Both the position numbers and the translations under genes were made by a program. From LMDS01 sp039930465 (GTDB lineage: Bacteria; Pseudomonadota; Gammaproteobacteria; Burkholderiales; Burkholderiaceae_C): 64,000 nt of DNA. Numbering within the stretch: position 1 is the first letter of the stretch; each line of letters begins with the position of its first letter. Shown piece by piece: positions 39,301-46,855 of this stretch. Under the pieces are notes generated by a model, which made no database searches, was not told the origin of the DNA, and was given only the letters and a program-made list of their open reading frames with translations. Location of the stretch: contig JBDTTU010000003.1 in assembly GCA_039930465.1 (NCBI GenBank), positions 1 through 64,000 of the forward strand, given 5' to 3'.

Positions 39301-41864
39301 ACGCGATGAGCAAGTCGCTCGCCGCCGGCCTGTACCCCGACGCGACCGGCTCACACCAGATCTTCGGCAACCTGCGCAAGGACCCGAACAACCCCTTCGT
39401 GATGGCGCGCCCGCAGGCCGTGATCGTGGCCGGGCTCGGTGACGAGGGCAAGCTGCGCGCCAGCGAACTGGTCTACACCGTGCGCCAGGCGGTGCTGGCC
39501 TACGCACAGCGTGTGGCCGAGCAGGGCGGCGAGGCGCAGTTCGAACTTGCGGCCACCTTGATCGGCAGCGGCGGCAAGGGCATCTCGCCAGGCAGTGCGG
39601 CGCAGCTCATCGCCCAGGGAGCGTTCGAAGCCAGCCAGAAGCTGCAGCAGGGCAACTGGCCGCAGCTCAGCCGCTTGATCCTGGTCGAGTTCTATCTCGA
39701 CCGCGCGAGCGACGCCTGGCGCTCGCTGCAGGTGCAGGCCACTGCCGCGCCGAACCAGCTCGAACTGGTCGGGCTGGTCAGCTCGGGCGATGGTGCGCTC
39801 CGGCGCTCGCTCGATTCGAGCTACCGTGGCGCGGCCTACGACCTCATCAGCGCGCTCAGCGGGCCCGCCGACAAGAACGGCCAGCCGACCATCGAGTACG
39901 TGCTCGACACGCGCCGCGCCCGCACCGAGGTGCGCGCGGTGCAGGCGCAAGGCACGCTGCTGAAGGAACTGGTGGCCAAGGCCTCGAACGACGAGAACCG
40001 CGATTCGCAGATCGGCCGCACGCTCTTCAAGCTGCTGGTACCGGTGGAGATGGAACCCTTCCTCGGCGGCACCAGCGAGCTGCTGATCGAACTCGACGGT
40101 GGCTCGGCCGTGATCCCGTGGGAGCTGCTCGACACCGACGCCCCCACCCAGAGCGGCGGCGACCCGCGGCCCTGGTCGATTCGGAACAAGCTGCTGCGCA
40201 AGCTGCGCACGGCCGAGTTCCGCGCCCAGGTGTCCGACGCGAACGCCGACGACAGCGTGCTCGTGATCGGCGAACCCCGCACCGACAACCCGGCCTACCC
40301 GCCACTGCCCGGCGCGCGCGCCGAAGCCATCGCTGTGGCAGCGCGGCTGACGAGCGGCGCCGATGGCATTCCTGCCGCGAAGCTGCGCTCGCTCGTCAGC
40401 GACGATGACGCCCGCACTGTCATCAACGCGCTGTTCGAGCGCCCCTACCGCGTGGTGCACGTGGCCGGCCACGGCGAGCTCGGTGCGCGGGGCGGCGTGG
40501 TGCTGTCGGGCTACACCTTCCTCGGCGCGGCCGAGATCAAGGCGATGCGGGTCGTGCCCGAACTGGTCTTCCTCAACTGTTGCCACCTGGCCGGGCGCGA
40601 TGCGTCAACCACGCTGCAGCCTTATGACCGCGCCACCTTCGCTGCCAACATCGCCGAAGCGCTGATCGAGGTCGGCGTGCGTTGTGTGATCGCGGCCGGC
40701 TGGGCGGTCGAAGACGGCCCGGCAGAAACATTCGCGACCACTTTTTATTCGGTGCTGTTGCGCGGCGAACGTTTCATAGACGCCGTGGCCGCTGCCCGCG
40801 AAGCGTCGTGGCGCGACAACCCGCAGGGCAACACCTGGGCCGCCTACCAGTGTTATGGCGACCCGGGCTGGACCTGGAGCCGCGGTGGCGCCGACGCGCA
40901 GCGCCCCGCGCCGCCGGTGGGCGACGAGTTCATCGGCGTGGCGTCGCCGGTCGCGCTCACGCTCGCGCTCGAAACGCTGGCGATCCGCAGCCGCTTCGGC
41001 CCGGTCAAGGCCGAGCTGCAGCGCGACAAGCTGCGTTTCCTCGAATCGAAGTTCGCGCCCGAATGGGGTGGCATGGGTGCGGTGGCAGAAGCTTTCGGCG
41101 TGGCCTATGGGCAGGCCAAAGACAGCGCCAAGGCGATCGAGTGGTACCGCGTGGCGGTGAACTCGTCTGACGGCAGCGCCTCGTTCCGGGCCGCAGAGCA
41201 GCTCGGCAACGAACTCGCCCGCTGCGGCGAGAAGCTGAAAGACGAAGCCGAGGCGCGCGCGATGATCGAAGAAGGCATCGACCAGCTCGCCCGGCTGGTG
41301 GCCTTGCAGACCACGGTCGAGCGCGAGAGCCTGCTCGGCTCGGCGTGGAAGCGGCTCGTTCTGCTGGAAGCGCGTGCCGGCAAGGACGCTGCTTCGTTGA
41401 AGGCGCTTGAGAAGATGCTCGCGCACTACGCGAATGCCGAACTGCTTGCCTGCCGCGCGCGCGCCGACAACCTGTACTACCCGGCGAAGAACGGCATCAG
41501 CGCCGAGCTGCGGCTGGCGTTCCTCGGCGGCCGCGCACCACGCCTGACCGAAGCCCGGCTGAGCCTGGTGCGCGAGTCGCTCGACAAGGCCGCCACCGAA
41601 CACCCCGACTTCTGGTCGGTCGTGGGCCAGACCGAGTTGAGCTTGCTCGAAGCGCTGGCGCAGCGCCGCCTGGCCGGCTCGGCACCGGGCCTGCTGCTGG
41701 CCTTTCGCGAACTGAAAGCACGGGTGCCCAGCAGCTCGGGCTGGGACTCGGTCTACACCGAAGCGCGCTTCACCCTCGAGCCGTACCAGAAGGTGGCCAG
41801 CGCCGCTGAACAGCGCGCGGCGGCCGAAATCCTGGCCGGCCTGAAAGCGCTGGCCGCAGCATGA
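36390..41864 (+). CDS. Giant CHAT protease with two alpha/beta-hydrolase (lipase-like) domains
   Basis: A 1824-aa multidomain protein. Residues 1-180 are unassigned. Hydrolase 1 (about 185-460) has LVLIHGTFVES and the nucleophile elbow THSRGG with Ser259. Hydrolase 2 (about 525-860) looks like the LCAT/phospholipase type: VFVLPGILGSNLKLDG, AHSMGG with Ser632, DDGDGRVPL with Asp821 and AEHGKLP with His843. The CHAT domain (about 1215-1510) carries the caspase-like dyad: His1361 in VVHVAGHGE and Cys1398 in FLNCCHLAG, followed by GVRCVIAAGWAVEDGPA and the family tail AAYQCYGDPGW. The last 300 residues are helical and TPR-like. There is no signal peptide. The stop overlaps the next TIR gene (ATGA). 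I infer a regulated protease that could activate lipase or TIR effectors; no substrate is known. Confidence 0.88.
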   Translation: MATSAQDIIFIIPGKPQSPGAATRGTAKASVLVGTQRGGGDAVRVTARPGEDVVVLSIANGPTLYLHPEDARDLMRAQSAGGTRAAVNAASEHEVVVSPQLGWPGLEAGATRGATRGWMGQAVLSAFEVVTGLAKDPSKLAAAAITKKVDGAVEAGVYELSPDALQPLKGSGRKRDAVPAAADGGALLVLIHGTFVESVSTFGKLWVLHPQTVRELFTHYANRVYALDHPTMGASPITNALTLVRAMPAGARLHLVTHSRGGLVAEVLARACGGKPPTADELALFAGAERSQQRADLIALSKEAIGKGLKIERVVRVACPARGTLLASKRFDAYLSVLKWGLELGGVPVAPQLVDFLHEVARRRAMPDELPGIEAMMPESPLVKWLNGGSDTIPGDLRVIAGDMEGDSIGSWVKTLLSDAFYWTDNDLVVQTRSMYGGAPRAASASGAGASFLLDRGAKVSHFNYFANERTVNAIKSALFDAAPNDFAVIGPLSWAGQDASGTRSARAVARSRGADASAAADRPAVFVLPGILGSNLKLDGKRIWLGFRFINGLKKLAWDPATAARIEPDGPIGMVYDDLIERLADTHEVIPFAYDWRRPVEDEARRLATAVDAALAARNVSQQPVRLIAHSMGGLVARTMRLEKPETWQRMMAREGGRLLMLGTPNGGSWAPMQTLSGDDTFGNALVAFGSLFDNGGTRKMMAAMPGFIQLQASLLDPSLSLDKASTWQKLADDDMAALRDRSLWHDEGAQRTIYEWGAPPQDVLDQAVKLRRRLDAQVETLGPDAQKMLLVVGHAAFTPAGFTQTSEGLEYLDTPDDGDGRVPLQSALLPGVRTWKVDAEHGKLPDEASAFAAYIELLTKGETAQLEAYVPAAPGTRGAGGAAAVTAALVRSRPSRGLQSSSPPASEAEVLGLARGAAESRRGRGKSAALRVSVFNGDLKFIAQPLLVGHYRSMALTGTEWVVDGLVGNAMSKSLAAGLYPDATGSHQIFGNLRKDPNNPFVMARPQAVIVAGLGDEGKLRASELVYTVRQAVLAYAQRVAEQGGEAQFELAATLIGSGGKGISPGSAAQLIAQGAFEASQKLQQGNWPQLSRLILVEFYLDRASDAWRSLQVQATAAPNQLELVGLVSSGDGALRRSLDSSYRGAAYDLISALSGPADKNGQPTIEYVLDTRRARTEVRAVQAQGTLLKELVAKASNDENRDSQIGRTLFKLLVPVEMEPFLGGTSELLIELDGGSAVIPWELLDTDAPTQSGGDPRPWSIRNKLLRKLRTAEFRAQVSDANADDSVLVIGEPRTDNPAYPPLPGARAEAIAVAARLTSGADGIPAAKLRSLVSDDDARTVINALFERPYRVVHVAGHGELGARGGVVLSGYTFLGAAEIKAMRVVPELVFLNCCHLAGRDASTTLQPYDRATFAANIAEALIEVGVRCVIAAGWAVEDGPAETFATTFYSVLLRGERFIDAVAAAREASWRDNPQGNTWAAYQCYGDPGWTWSRGGADAQRPAPPVGDEFIGVASPVALTLALETLAIRSRFGPVKAELQRDKLRFLESKFAPEWGGMGAVAEAFGVAYGQAKDSAKAIEWYRVAVNSSDGSASFRAAEQLGNELARCGEKLKDEAEARAMIEEGIDQLARLVALQTTVERESLLGSAWKRLVLLEARAGKDAASLKALEKMLAHYANAELLACRARADNLYYPAKNGISAELRLAFLGGRAPRLTEARLSLVRESLDKAATEHPDFWSVVGQTELSLLEALAQRRLAGSAPGLLLAFRELKARVPSSSGWDSVYTEARFTLEPYQKVASAAEQRAAAEILAGLKALAAA

Positions 41865-43762
41865 ACCCGAGCGGCGCGCAAGCGCCCGACGTCTTCGTCA
41901 GCTACGCGCGCAAGAACCGGCCGGTGGCCGAGCAGTTAGCCGAAGGCTTGAGCGCCAGTGGTCTGCAGGTCTGGTGGGACAGCGAGCTCTCGGCCGGCAG
42001 CGAGTTCGCTGCCGTGATCGAAACCAAGCTGCAGGGCGCGGCGGTGGTCATCGTGCTGTGGTCGGCCGACTCGGTGCGTTCGTCGTTCGTGCGCGACGAA
42101 TGCTCGCGCGCCCTCAAGCACGACAAGCTGCTGCCGGTGCGCATCGAAGACATCGAGCTGCCGCTCGGCTTCGGCCAGTTGCACACGCTCGACCTGCTCG
42201 AATGGGAAGGTGATGCCGACGACGAAGCCTTCGAAAAACTGCTGCTCGAAGTGCGGCGGCGCCGGCAGCAGCGGGGCCATGCACCGAGAAGGCTGCTGAG
42301 CCCACTGCCGACGCCGCGCCCCGGCTTCGGGTGGCCGCGCCCGGTGACGCTGCTCACGGCGCTGCTGGTGCTGGTGTTCGCCGCCGGGGCCGTCACCTGG
42401 TATGTGCGCGATCTGCAAGAGCAGAAGGCGATCGAGCAGCGCGAAGCCCTGGCGCGGGCCGAGAAGCAGGCGCGCGAAGAGGCGCGCCGCATCGAAGCCA
42501 ACAAGATCGAGGCCGAACGCCATTTTCGCGCCGGGCTCGACCTGCAGATCGCCGACGTGCCACAGCTCGAGAAAGCGCTGAACGAGTACCTGAGTGCCAT
42601 CGAACGCGTGCCGGCGCATGCGCGTGCGCACTACTACCTGGGCCACGTCTACGCGCAGACTGGCAGGGGCCTGGATGCGCTTGTTTCATTCAAGCTGGCG
42701 CTTGCCGGCACCGAAGCACCGCTCGACCGCAGCCAGCGCGCGGTGGCCGAAAAGCAGGTGCTCGCGCTGGCCGTGGTGGAAGGTGAAGAAGCGCCCGTCA
42801 CGCGGGCTGCGGGCATTGCGGAGCCGGCGCCTGCACCAGCGCCACGGGTCAGCGCAGCGGGCAGCGGCGGCCCCGACCGCGGCGTGGCGGTGGCCGCGGC
42901 ACCGTCACCGCGCCCGCCGACAGCGAGTGCAGACACTGAAGTGCTGACACGTTCGATCAAAACGAAGCCCGCCGCAGGGGCCGCAGGGGCCGCAGCCCGG
43001 CCCGCGCCCGCGGTGGTGGCGGCGGTGCCCAGCCCCGTCGCTCCGCGCGAGCCGCCACGCATCGAGTCGCCCGAAGCCGCCATGGCGCTGCTGGCCAAAA
43101 GCGTGGACGGCCTGTTCGATGCGAACAAGGAAACCCGAATCACCGCGACCACAAGCCTCGTACTCGACCCGCAGGCCTTGTCAGACGCGGTGCCGATCGC
43201 GGTAGCTCGGGCTGTGAAGGCGGCCGGCGCGGGGCCGTCGGGCATGAACGCGGCTGCGTCTTCGGGCGTGGTAAACACGCTGGTGCTGCTGCAAAGTGCG
43301 TTGCCCGGCACGCTGCGGGTGAACCGCGCCGCGATCGAAGAACTGCTGGCGGCGGCCCTGCCGCTGGGCGACTACACCGCATTGCAGGCCGGCAAGGTGC
43401 GCGAGCTGATGAAGCAGTCTGCGGCGCGCCACCCGCTCGCTTACATCCAGATCGCCAACGAAGCGCAGCGGCCGATCGCCGAAGCGCTGGCGCTGAAGAT
43501 GCGCAGCTTCGGTTACGACGCGCCGGGCATCGAGCTCGTTGGCAACCGCGCCCCCGAAGTCACGCAACTGCGCGTGCAGGGCAAGAGCGACCGCAGTTAT
43601 GCCCGCTGGGTGCGCAAGGTGCTGGCCGAGGCGGTCAACGCGCAGCCGGCGGTTAGTGCGCTGCGCAACGCCAAGCCGGGTGTCGACACCTACGAGATCT
43701 GGCTCGGGCGCCTGCTCTGCGCCCCCGGTGGCCGGGTGCTGGCCAGCTGCAAGCCAGCGTAG
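41861..43762 (+). CDS. Membrane-anchored TIR-domain protein with TPR and C-terminal domain
   Basis: A 633-aa protein coupled to the CHAT gene by an ATGA overlap. The TIR domain (about residues 9-140) shows PDVFVSYARKNRPVAEQLAE, WWDSELSAGSEF, VVIVLWSADSVRSSFVRDE with Glu80 at the NADase position. One membrane helix (about 161-182, LLTALLVLVFAAGAVTWYV) is followed by a charged coiled coil (about 185-220), a TPR-like unit (YLSAIERVPAHARAHYYLGHVYAQTG is at positions 42584-42661) and an Ala/Pro/Gly linker. The C-terminal 220 residues include AYIQIANEAQRPIAEALALK and RSFGYDAPGIELVGNRAP, reminiscent of LytR-C or SPOR-like partner-binding folds. The TIR would be cytoplasmic and the C-terminal domain periplasmic if the helix is a single pass with the N-terminus inside. 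Confidence 0.85.
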   Translation: MNPSGAQAPDVFVSYARKNRPVAEQLAEGLSASGLQVWWDSELSAGSEFAAVIETKLQGAAVVIVLWSADSVRSSFVRDECSRALKHDKLLPVRIEDIELPLGFGQLHTLDLLEWEGDADDEAFEKLLLEVRRRRQQRGHAPRRLLSPLPTPRPGFGWPRPVTLLTALLVLVFAAGAVTWYVRDLQEQKAIEQREALARAEKQAREEARRIEANKIEAERHFRAGLDLQIADVPQLEKALNEYLSAIERVPAHARAHYYLGHVYAQTGRGLDALVSFKLALAGTEAPLDRSQRAVAEKQVLALAVVEGEEAPVTRAAGIAEPAPAPAPRVSAAGSGGPDRGVAVAAAPSPRPPTASADTEVLTRSIKTKPAAGAAGAAARPAPAVVAAVPSPVAPREPPRIESPEAAMALLAKSVDGLFDANKETRITATTSLVLDPQALSDAVPIAVARAVKAAGAGPSGMNAAASSGVVNTLVLLQSALPGTLRVNRAAIEELLAAALPLGDYTALQAGKVRELMKQSAARHPLAYIQIANEAQRPIAEALALKMRSFGYDAPGIELVGNRAPEVTQLRVQGKSDRSYARWVRKVLAEAVNAQPAVSALRNAKPGVDTYEIWLGRLLCAPGGRVLASCKPA

Positions 43763-43857
43763 GACGGCAACTACGCGCGTGCGCGGCGTGGTCTGCTGTG
43801 CGCTGCGTGCGATGCTGTTGACACTCCCGTCTCCATCTCAAGGCGGAACAGAAAACC

Positions 43858-44670
43858 ATGACCCCACTTCTCAAAGCCGTGTTGACCGTTGCCACCGTGG
43901 CCGTCGCCGCTCAAGCCTCGGCGCAAGTCACTTTCCACGAGCGCGAAGGTTTCCAGGGGCGCACCTTCACGACCGAGCGGCCGGTGACGAACTTCCAGCG
44001 CTACGGCTTCAACGACCGCGCGTCGTCGGTCGTCGTGCTGCGCGACCGGTGGGAGGTGTGCAGCGACGCGCAATTCAAAGGCCGCTGTGTCGTGCTGCGC
44101 CCGGGGCGTTATGCCTCGCTGGCCGAGATGGGCATGAACGACCGTGCCTCTTCGGCTCGTCTGGTCGGCCGCAATGTGCGTGTTTCCAATGACCGTTTTG
44201 TGCCGGTGCCTGTGCCCGTCTACGACAACCACCGGCGCCCCAACGAACGCCTCTATCAGGCCAACGTGACCTCGGTGCGCGCGGTGCTGGGCAAGCCCGA
44301 ACAGCGCTGCTGGGTCGAGCGCGAACAGGTGGCCCCCGAACAGCGGGGTGACGTGAACGTGGGCGCGGCGATCGTCGGCGCCGTGCTCGGCGGCGTGCTC
44401 GGCCACCAGGTGGGTGGCGGGCGCGGCAAAGACATCGCCACCGCCGGTGGCGCGGTGGCGGGTGCTGCGCTCGGCGCCAACGTGGGCCGCGACGGCGGGC
44501 AGCCGGCCATCACGCGCGACGTGCGGCGCTGCGACACCGCGCCCAGCCAGGCTCGCCCCGACTACTGGGACGTGAGCTACGTTTTCCGCGGGCAGGAACA
44601 CCACATCCAGATGGTCAGCCCGCCGGGGCGCACGATCACGGTGAACCGCCGGGGTGAGCCTCGCGCGTAG
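43858..44670 (+). CDS. Secreted beta/gamma-crystallin domain plus glycine-zipper protein
   Basis: A 270-aa exported protein with a signal peptide ending AAQASAQ (residue about 23). A beta/gamma-crystallin domain (about 24-105) has FHEREGFQGRTF and CSDAQFKGRCVVLRPGRY, each Greek-key pair ending in NDRASS (residues 52-57 and 94-99), which fits the (N/D)(N/D)xx(S/T)S Ca2+-binding motif. Residues about 168-215 form a glycine zipper (NVGAAIVGAVLGGVLG, AGGAVAGAALGANVG) of the outer-membrane 2TM type. It is probably an envelope protein that responds to Ca2+ or stress. It follows the TIR/CHAT operon by 95 nt and seems to have its own expression signals. Confidence 0.85.
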   Translation: MTPLLKAVLTVATVAVAAQASAQVTFHEREGFQGRTFTTERPVTNFQRYGFNDRASSVVVLRDRWEVCSDAQFKGRCVVLRPGRYASLAEMGMNDRASSARLVGRNVRVSNDRFVPVPVPVYDNHRRPNERLYQANVTSVRAVLGKPEQRCWVEREQVAPEQRGDVNVGAAIVGAVLGGVLGHQVGGGRGKDIATAGGAVAGAALGANVGRDGGQPAITRDVRRCDTAPSQARPDYWDVSYVFRGQEHHIQMVSPPGRTITVNRRGEPRA

Positions 44671-44857
44671 CGGTATCGCGCTCCCACACGGAGCGAGAAC
44701 GATGCCGTGCCGGGTCTGCCGAGCCTTTGCGCGCTGGCCCTCGGGGCTGGCCGATCAGCCCACGCGCAAGACGCTGCCGGCCGCGTGACGGCTGCAGCGC
44801 GTTGAGGCGGCGAGTCTGCGAAACTGGCCGATTCGCAGCAACCAAAGCCTCACCACC

Positions 44858-45295
44858 ATGACCGCGATATGGAAACAAACCACCAGCGTCGACATCCTGT
44901 GCGCACTCCACGTCGACACCGTTGTGGCGCTGCTCGGCATCGAATTCCTGGAGGTCGGTGACGACTTCATCCGCGCCCGCGTGCCGGTCGATTCGCGCAC
45001 GCGCCAGCCGATGGGCATTCTGCACGGCGGAGTCTCGGTGGTTCTTGCCGAAACGCTCGGTTCCTGTGGTGCGGCGTTCGCGTCGCCCGCGGGCCACCGG
45101 GCCGTGGGGCTCGACATCAACGCCAACCACCTGCGCAGCGCCAGCGAAGGCTGGGTTACCGGCATCGCGCGGCCGATTCACATCGGCCGCACAACCCACG
45201 TGTGGCAGATCGATCTGAGCAACGAGAAGGGGCAGCTCACCTGCGTGTCGCGCCTCACGATGGCGATTCTTGCGCCGGCCGCGTCGGTGCCCTGA
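44858..45295 (+). CDS. Hotdog-fold thioesterase (YdiI/PaaI family)
   Basis: A 145-aa acyl-CoA thioesterase of the hotdog fold. Motifs are FIRARVPVDSRTRQPMGILHGGVSVVLAETLGS (positions 44968-45064), with the HGG loop and the catalytic Glu in LAETLGS, and VGLDINANHLRSASEG. Members hydrolyse 1,4-dihydroxy-2-naphthoyl-CoA or phenylacetyl/benzoyl-type CoA esters; the substrate here is unknown. It is monocistronic, converging on the hemolysin-III gene with an 11-nt gap. The preceding 187 nt hold nothing I can identify. Confidence 0.85.
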   Translation: MTAIWKQTTSVDILCALHVDTVVALLGIEFLEVGDDFIRARVPVDSRTRQPMGILHGGVSVVLAETLGSCGAAFASPAGHRAVGLDINANHLRSASEGWVTGIARPIHIGRTTHVWQIDLSNEKGQLTCVSRLTMAILAPAASVP

Positions 45296-45306
45296 GCGGG
45301 CGCCGA

Positions 45307-45996
45307 TCAAGCGGAGTAGCCGAGCACCGCGAAGAAGTGGCAGGCGCTGCCACCGAGCACGAACAGGTGCCACACGAAGTGTGCGTATCGCACCCGCGAG
45401 TCGTAGAGAAACACCACTGCACCGGCGGTGTACGACACACCACCCGCAATGAGCCAGGCCAGGCCCGCACCCGGCATGCGCGCCAGCAGTGGCGCCGCGG
45501 CGATCACCGCGACCCAGCCCATCGCCACGTAGAGGCCGGTGGACCAGAGCGGGTGCTTCAGCAGGTTCAGCAGCTTGGCCGCCATGCCGAGTGCAGCCAT
45601 GGACCACACCACGCCGAAGAGTGACCAGCCCCAGCCGCCGCGCAGCACGCCGAGCACGAAGGGTGTGTAGCTGCCGGCGATGAAGAGGTAAATGGCCGCG
45701 TGGTCACAGCGGTTGAGCAGCTCCTTGGCGCGGCCGGCCGGTACCGCGTGGTATACGGCCGAGACCAGATACAACAACATCATCGTGGCCGAGAACACGC
45801 ACACGGCCACGTTGTTCATCGCGCTGCCCTTGCCTTGCGCGAAGCCCAGCAAGACCGGCAGCGACGCCACGGCCAGCAGGAAGCCGATGCCGTGGCTGAT
45901 GCTGTTGGCGATCTCTTCGCCCCAGGTCTGGGGCCGGTCGGTGAGGGGCAGCTTGGGCATGGCAGAGGCGTGCATGGCTTGAGCGGTCAGGGTCAT
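45307..45996 (-). CDS. Hemolysin-III family membrane protein
   Basis: A 229-aa protein of the HlyIII/PAQR superfamily with seven predicted helices. Conserved features are EEIANSISHGIGFLLA, the Ser/His site LYLVSAVYHAVP, LNRCDHAAIYLFIAGSYTPF and the C-terminal FVWHLFVLGGSACHFFAVL, whose His residues form the metal site. Its role in bacteria is unclear despite the name; a membrane hydrolase activity has been proposed for the superfamily. The frame is open upstream. I use ATG 45996; ATG at MPKLPL a few codons later is also possible. Confidence 0.88.
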   Translation of the reverse strand: MTLTAQAMHASAMPKLPLTDRPQTWGEEIANSISHGIGFLLAVASLPVLLGFAQGKGSAMNNVAVCVFSATMMLLYLVSAVYHAVPAGRAKELLNRCDHAAIYLFIAGSYTPFVLGVLRGGWGWSLFGVVWSMAALGMAAKLLNLLKHPLWSTGLYVAMGWVAVIAAAPLLARMPGAGLAWLIAGGVSYTAGAVVFLYDSRVRYAHFVWHLFVLGGSACHFFAVLGYSA

Positions 45997-46061
45997 TGAA
46001 CGCCCGACGCGAGCCGGTTGCCATCCCCTTGTCGGGGGAGCAAAAAAGTCACGGCTCAGTG

Positions 46062-46826
46062 TCAGCGCCCGCCGGTCACATCGACGATGGCGCCGGTGGT
46101 GTAGCTCGACGCGCCCGACAGCAACCAGGCGATCGCCTGCGCCACTTCTTCGGCGCTGCCGGCGCGCTGCATCGGCACCAGCGGCGCCATCTGGCTGGCG
46201 CGGTCGGGCAGGCCGCCGGAGGCGTGGATCTCGGTCTCGATGATGCCCGGGCGCACCGCGTTGACCCGTATGCCTTCGAGCGCCACTTCCTTGGCCAGCC
46301 CCATCGTGAACACGTCGATCGCACCCTTGGCCGCAGCGTAGTCCACGTACTGCGCGGGCGCGCCGATGCGCGACGCGGCCGACGAGAGGTTGACGATCGC
46401 GCCGCCGTTCCCGCCGTGTTTTGTCGACAGGCGCTTCACCGCTTCGCGCGCACACAGGAAGCTGCCGAATACATTGATCGCGAACATACGCTGCCAGCGT
46501 GGCAGGCTCATGACATCGACACGCGCCTGCACGTCGACCACGCCGGCGTTGTTGACGAGCGCGCCCAGCGGCGGCAGCTCGCGTTCGATCGTGGCGAACA
46601 TGGCGAGCACCTGCGCTTCGTCGGACACATCGGCCTGCACGGCCAGCGCGGTGCCGCCTGCGGCGCGGATTTGCGCCACGATCGCCGCAGCGGGGGCTTC
46701 GCCACGGGTGTAGTTCACGGCCACAGCCCAGCCTTGTTGCGCACACAGCAGCGAGGTGGCGGCGCCAATGCCACGGCCACCGCCGGTGACGAGCACGGTG
46801 CGCTGGGGGGTGGTGTTTGTTGCCAT
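46062..46826 (-). CDS. Short-chain dehydrogenase/reductase
   Basis: A 254-aa NAD(P)-dependent oxidoreductase. It shows the cofactor loop VTGGGRGIGAAT, LVNNAGVVDVQ, the catalytic Ser in NLSSAASRIGAP and Tyr-x3-Lys in YVDYAAAKGAIDVF, and the C-terminal SSYTTGAIVDVTGGR. An Asn-Tyr-Thr-Arg after beta-2 (AVAVNYTRGEA) suggests NADP preference. The substrate is unknown. It lies 29 nt after the FHA gene on the same strand. Confidence 0.9.
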   Translation of the reverse strand: MATNTTPQRTVLVTGGGRGIGAATSLLCAQQGWAVAVNYTRGEAPAAAIVAQIRAAGGTALAVQADVSDEAQVLAMFATIERELPPLGALVNNAGVVDVQARVDVMSLPRWQRMFAINVFGSFLCAREAVKRLSTKHGGNGGAIVNLSSAASRIGAPAQYVDYAAAKGAIDVFTMGLAKEVALEGIRVNAVRPGIIETEIHASGGLPDRASQMAPLVPMQRAGSAEEVAQAIAWLLSGASSYTTGAIVDVTGGR

Positions 46827-46855
46827 GCTCGCTTCGCCTCGTGTCTTTGCGTTGC

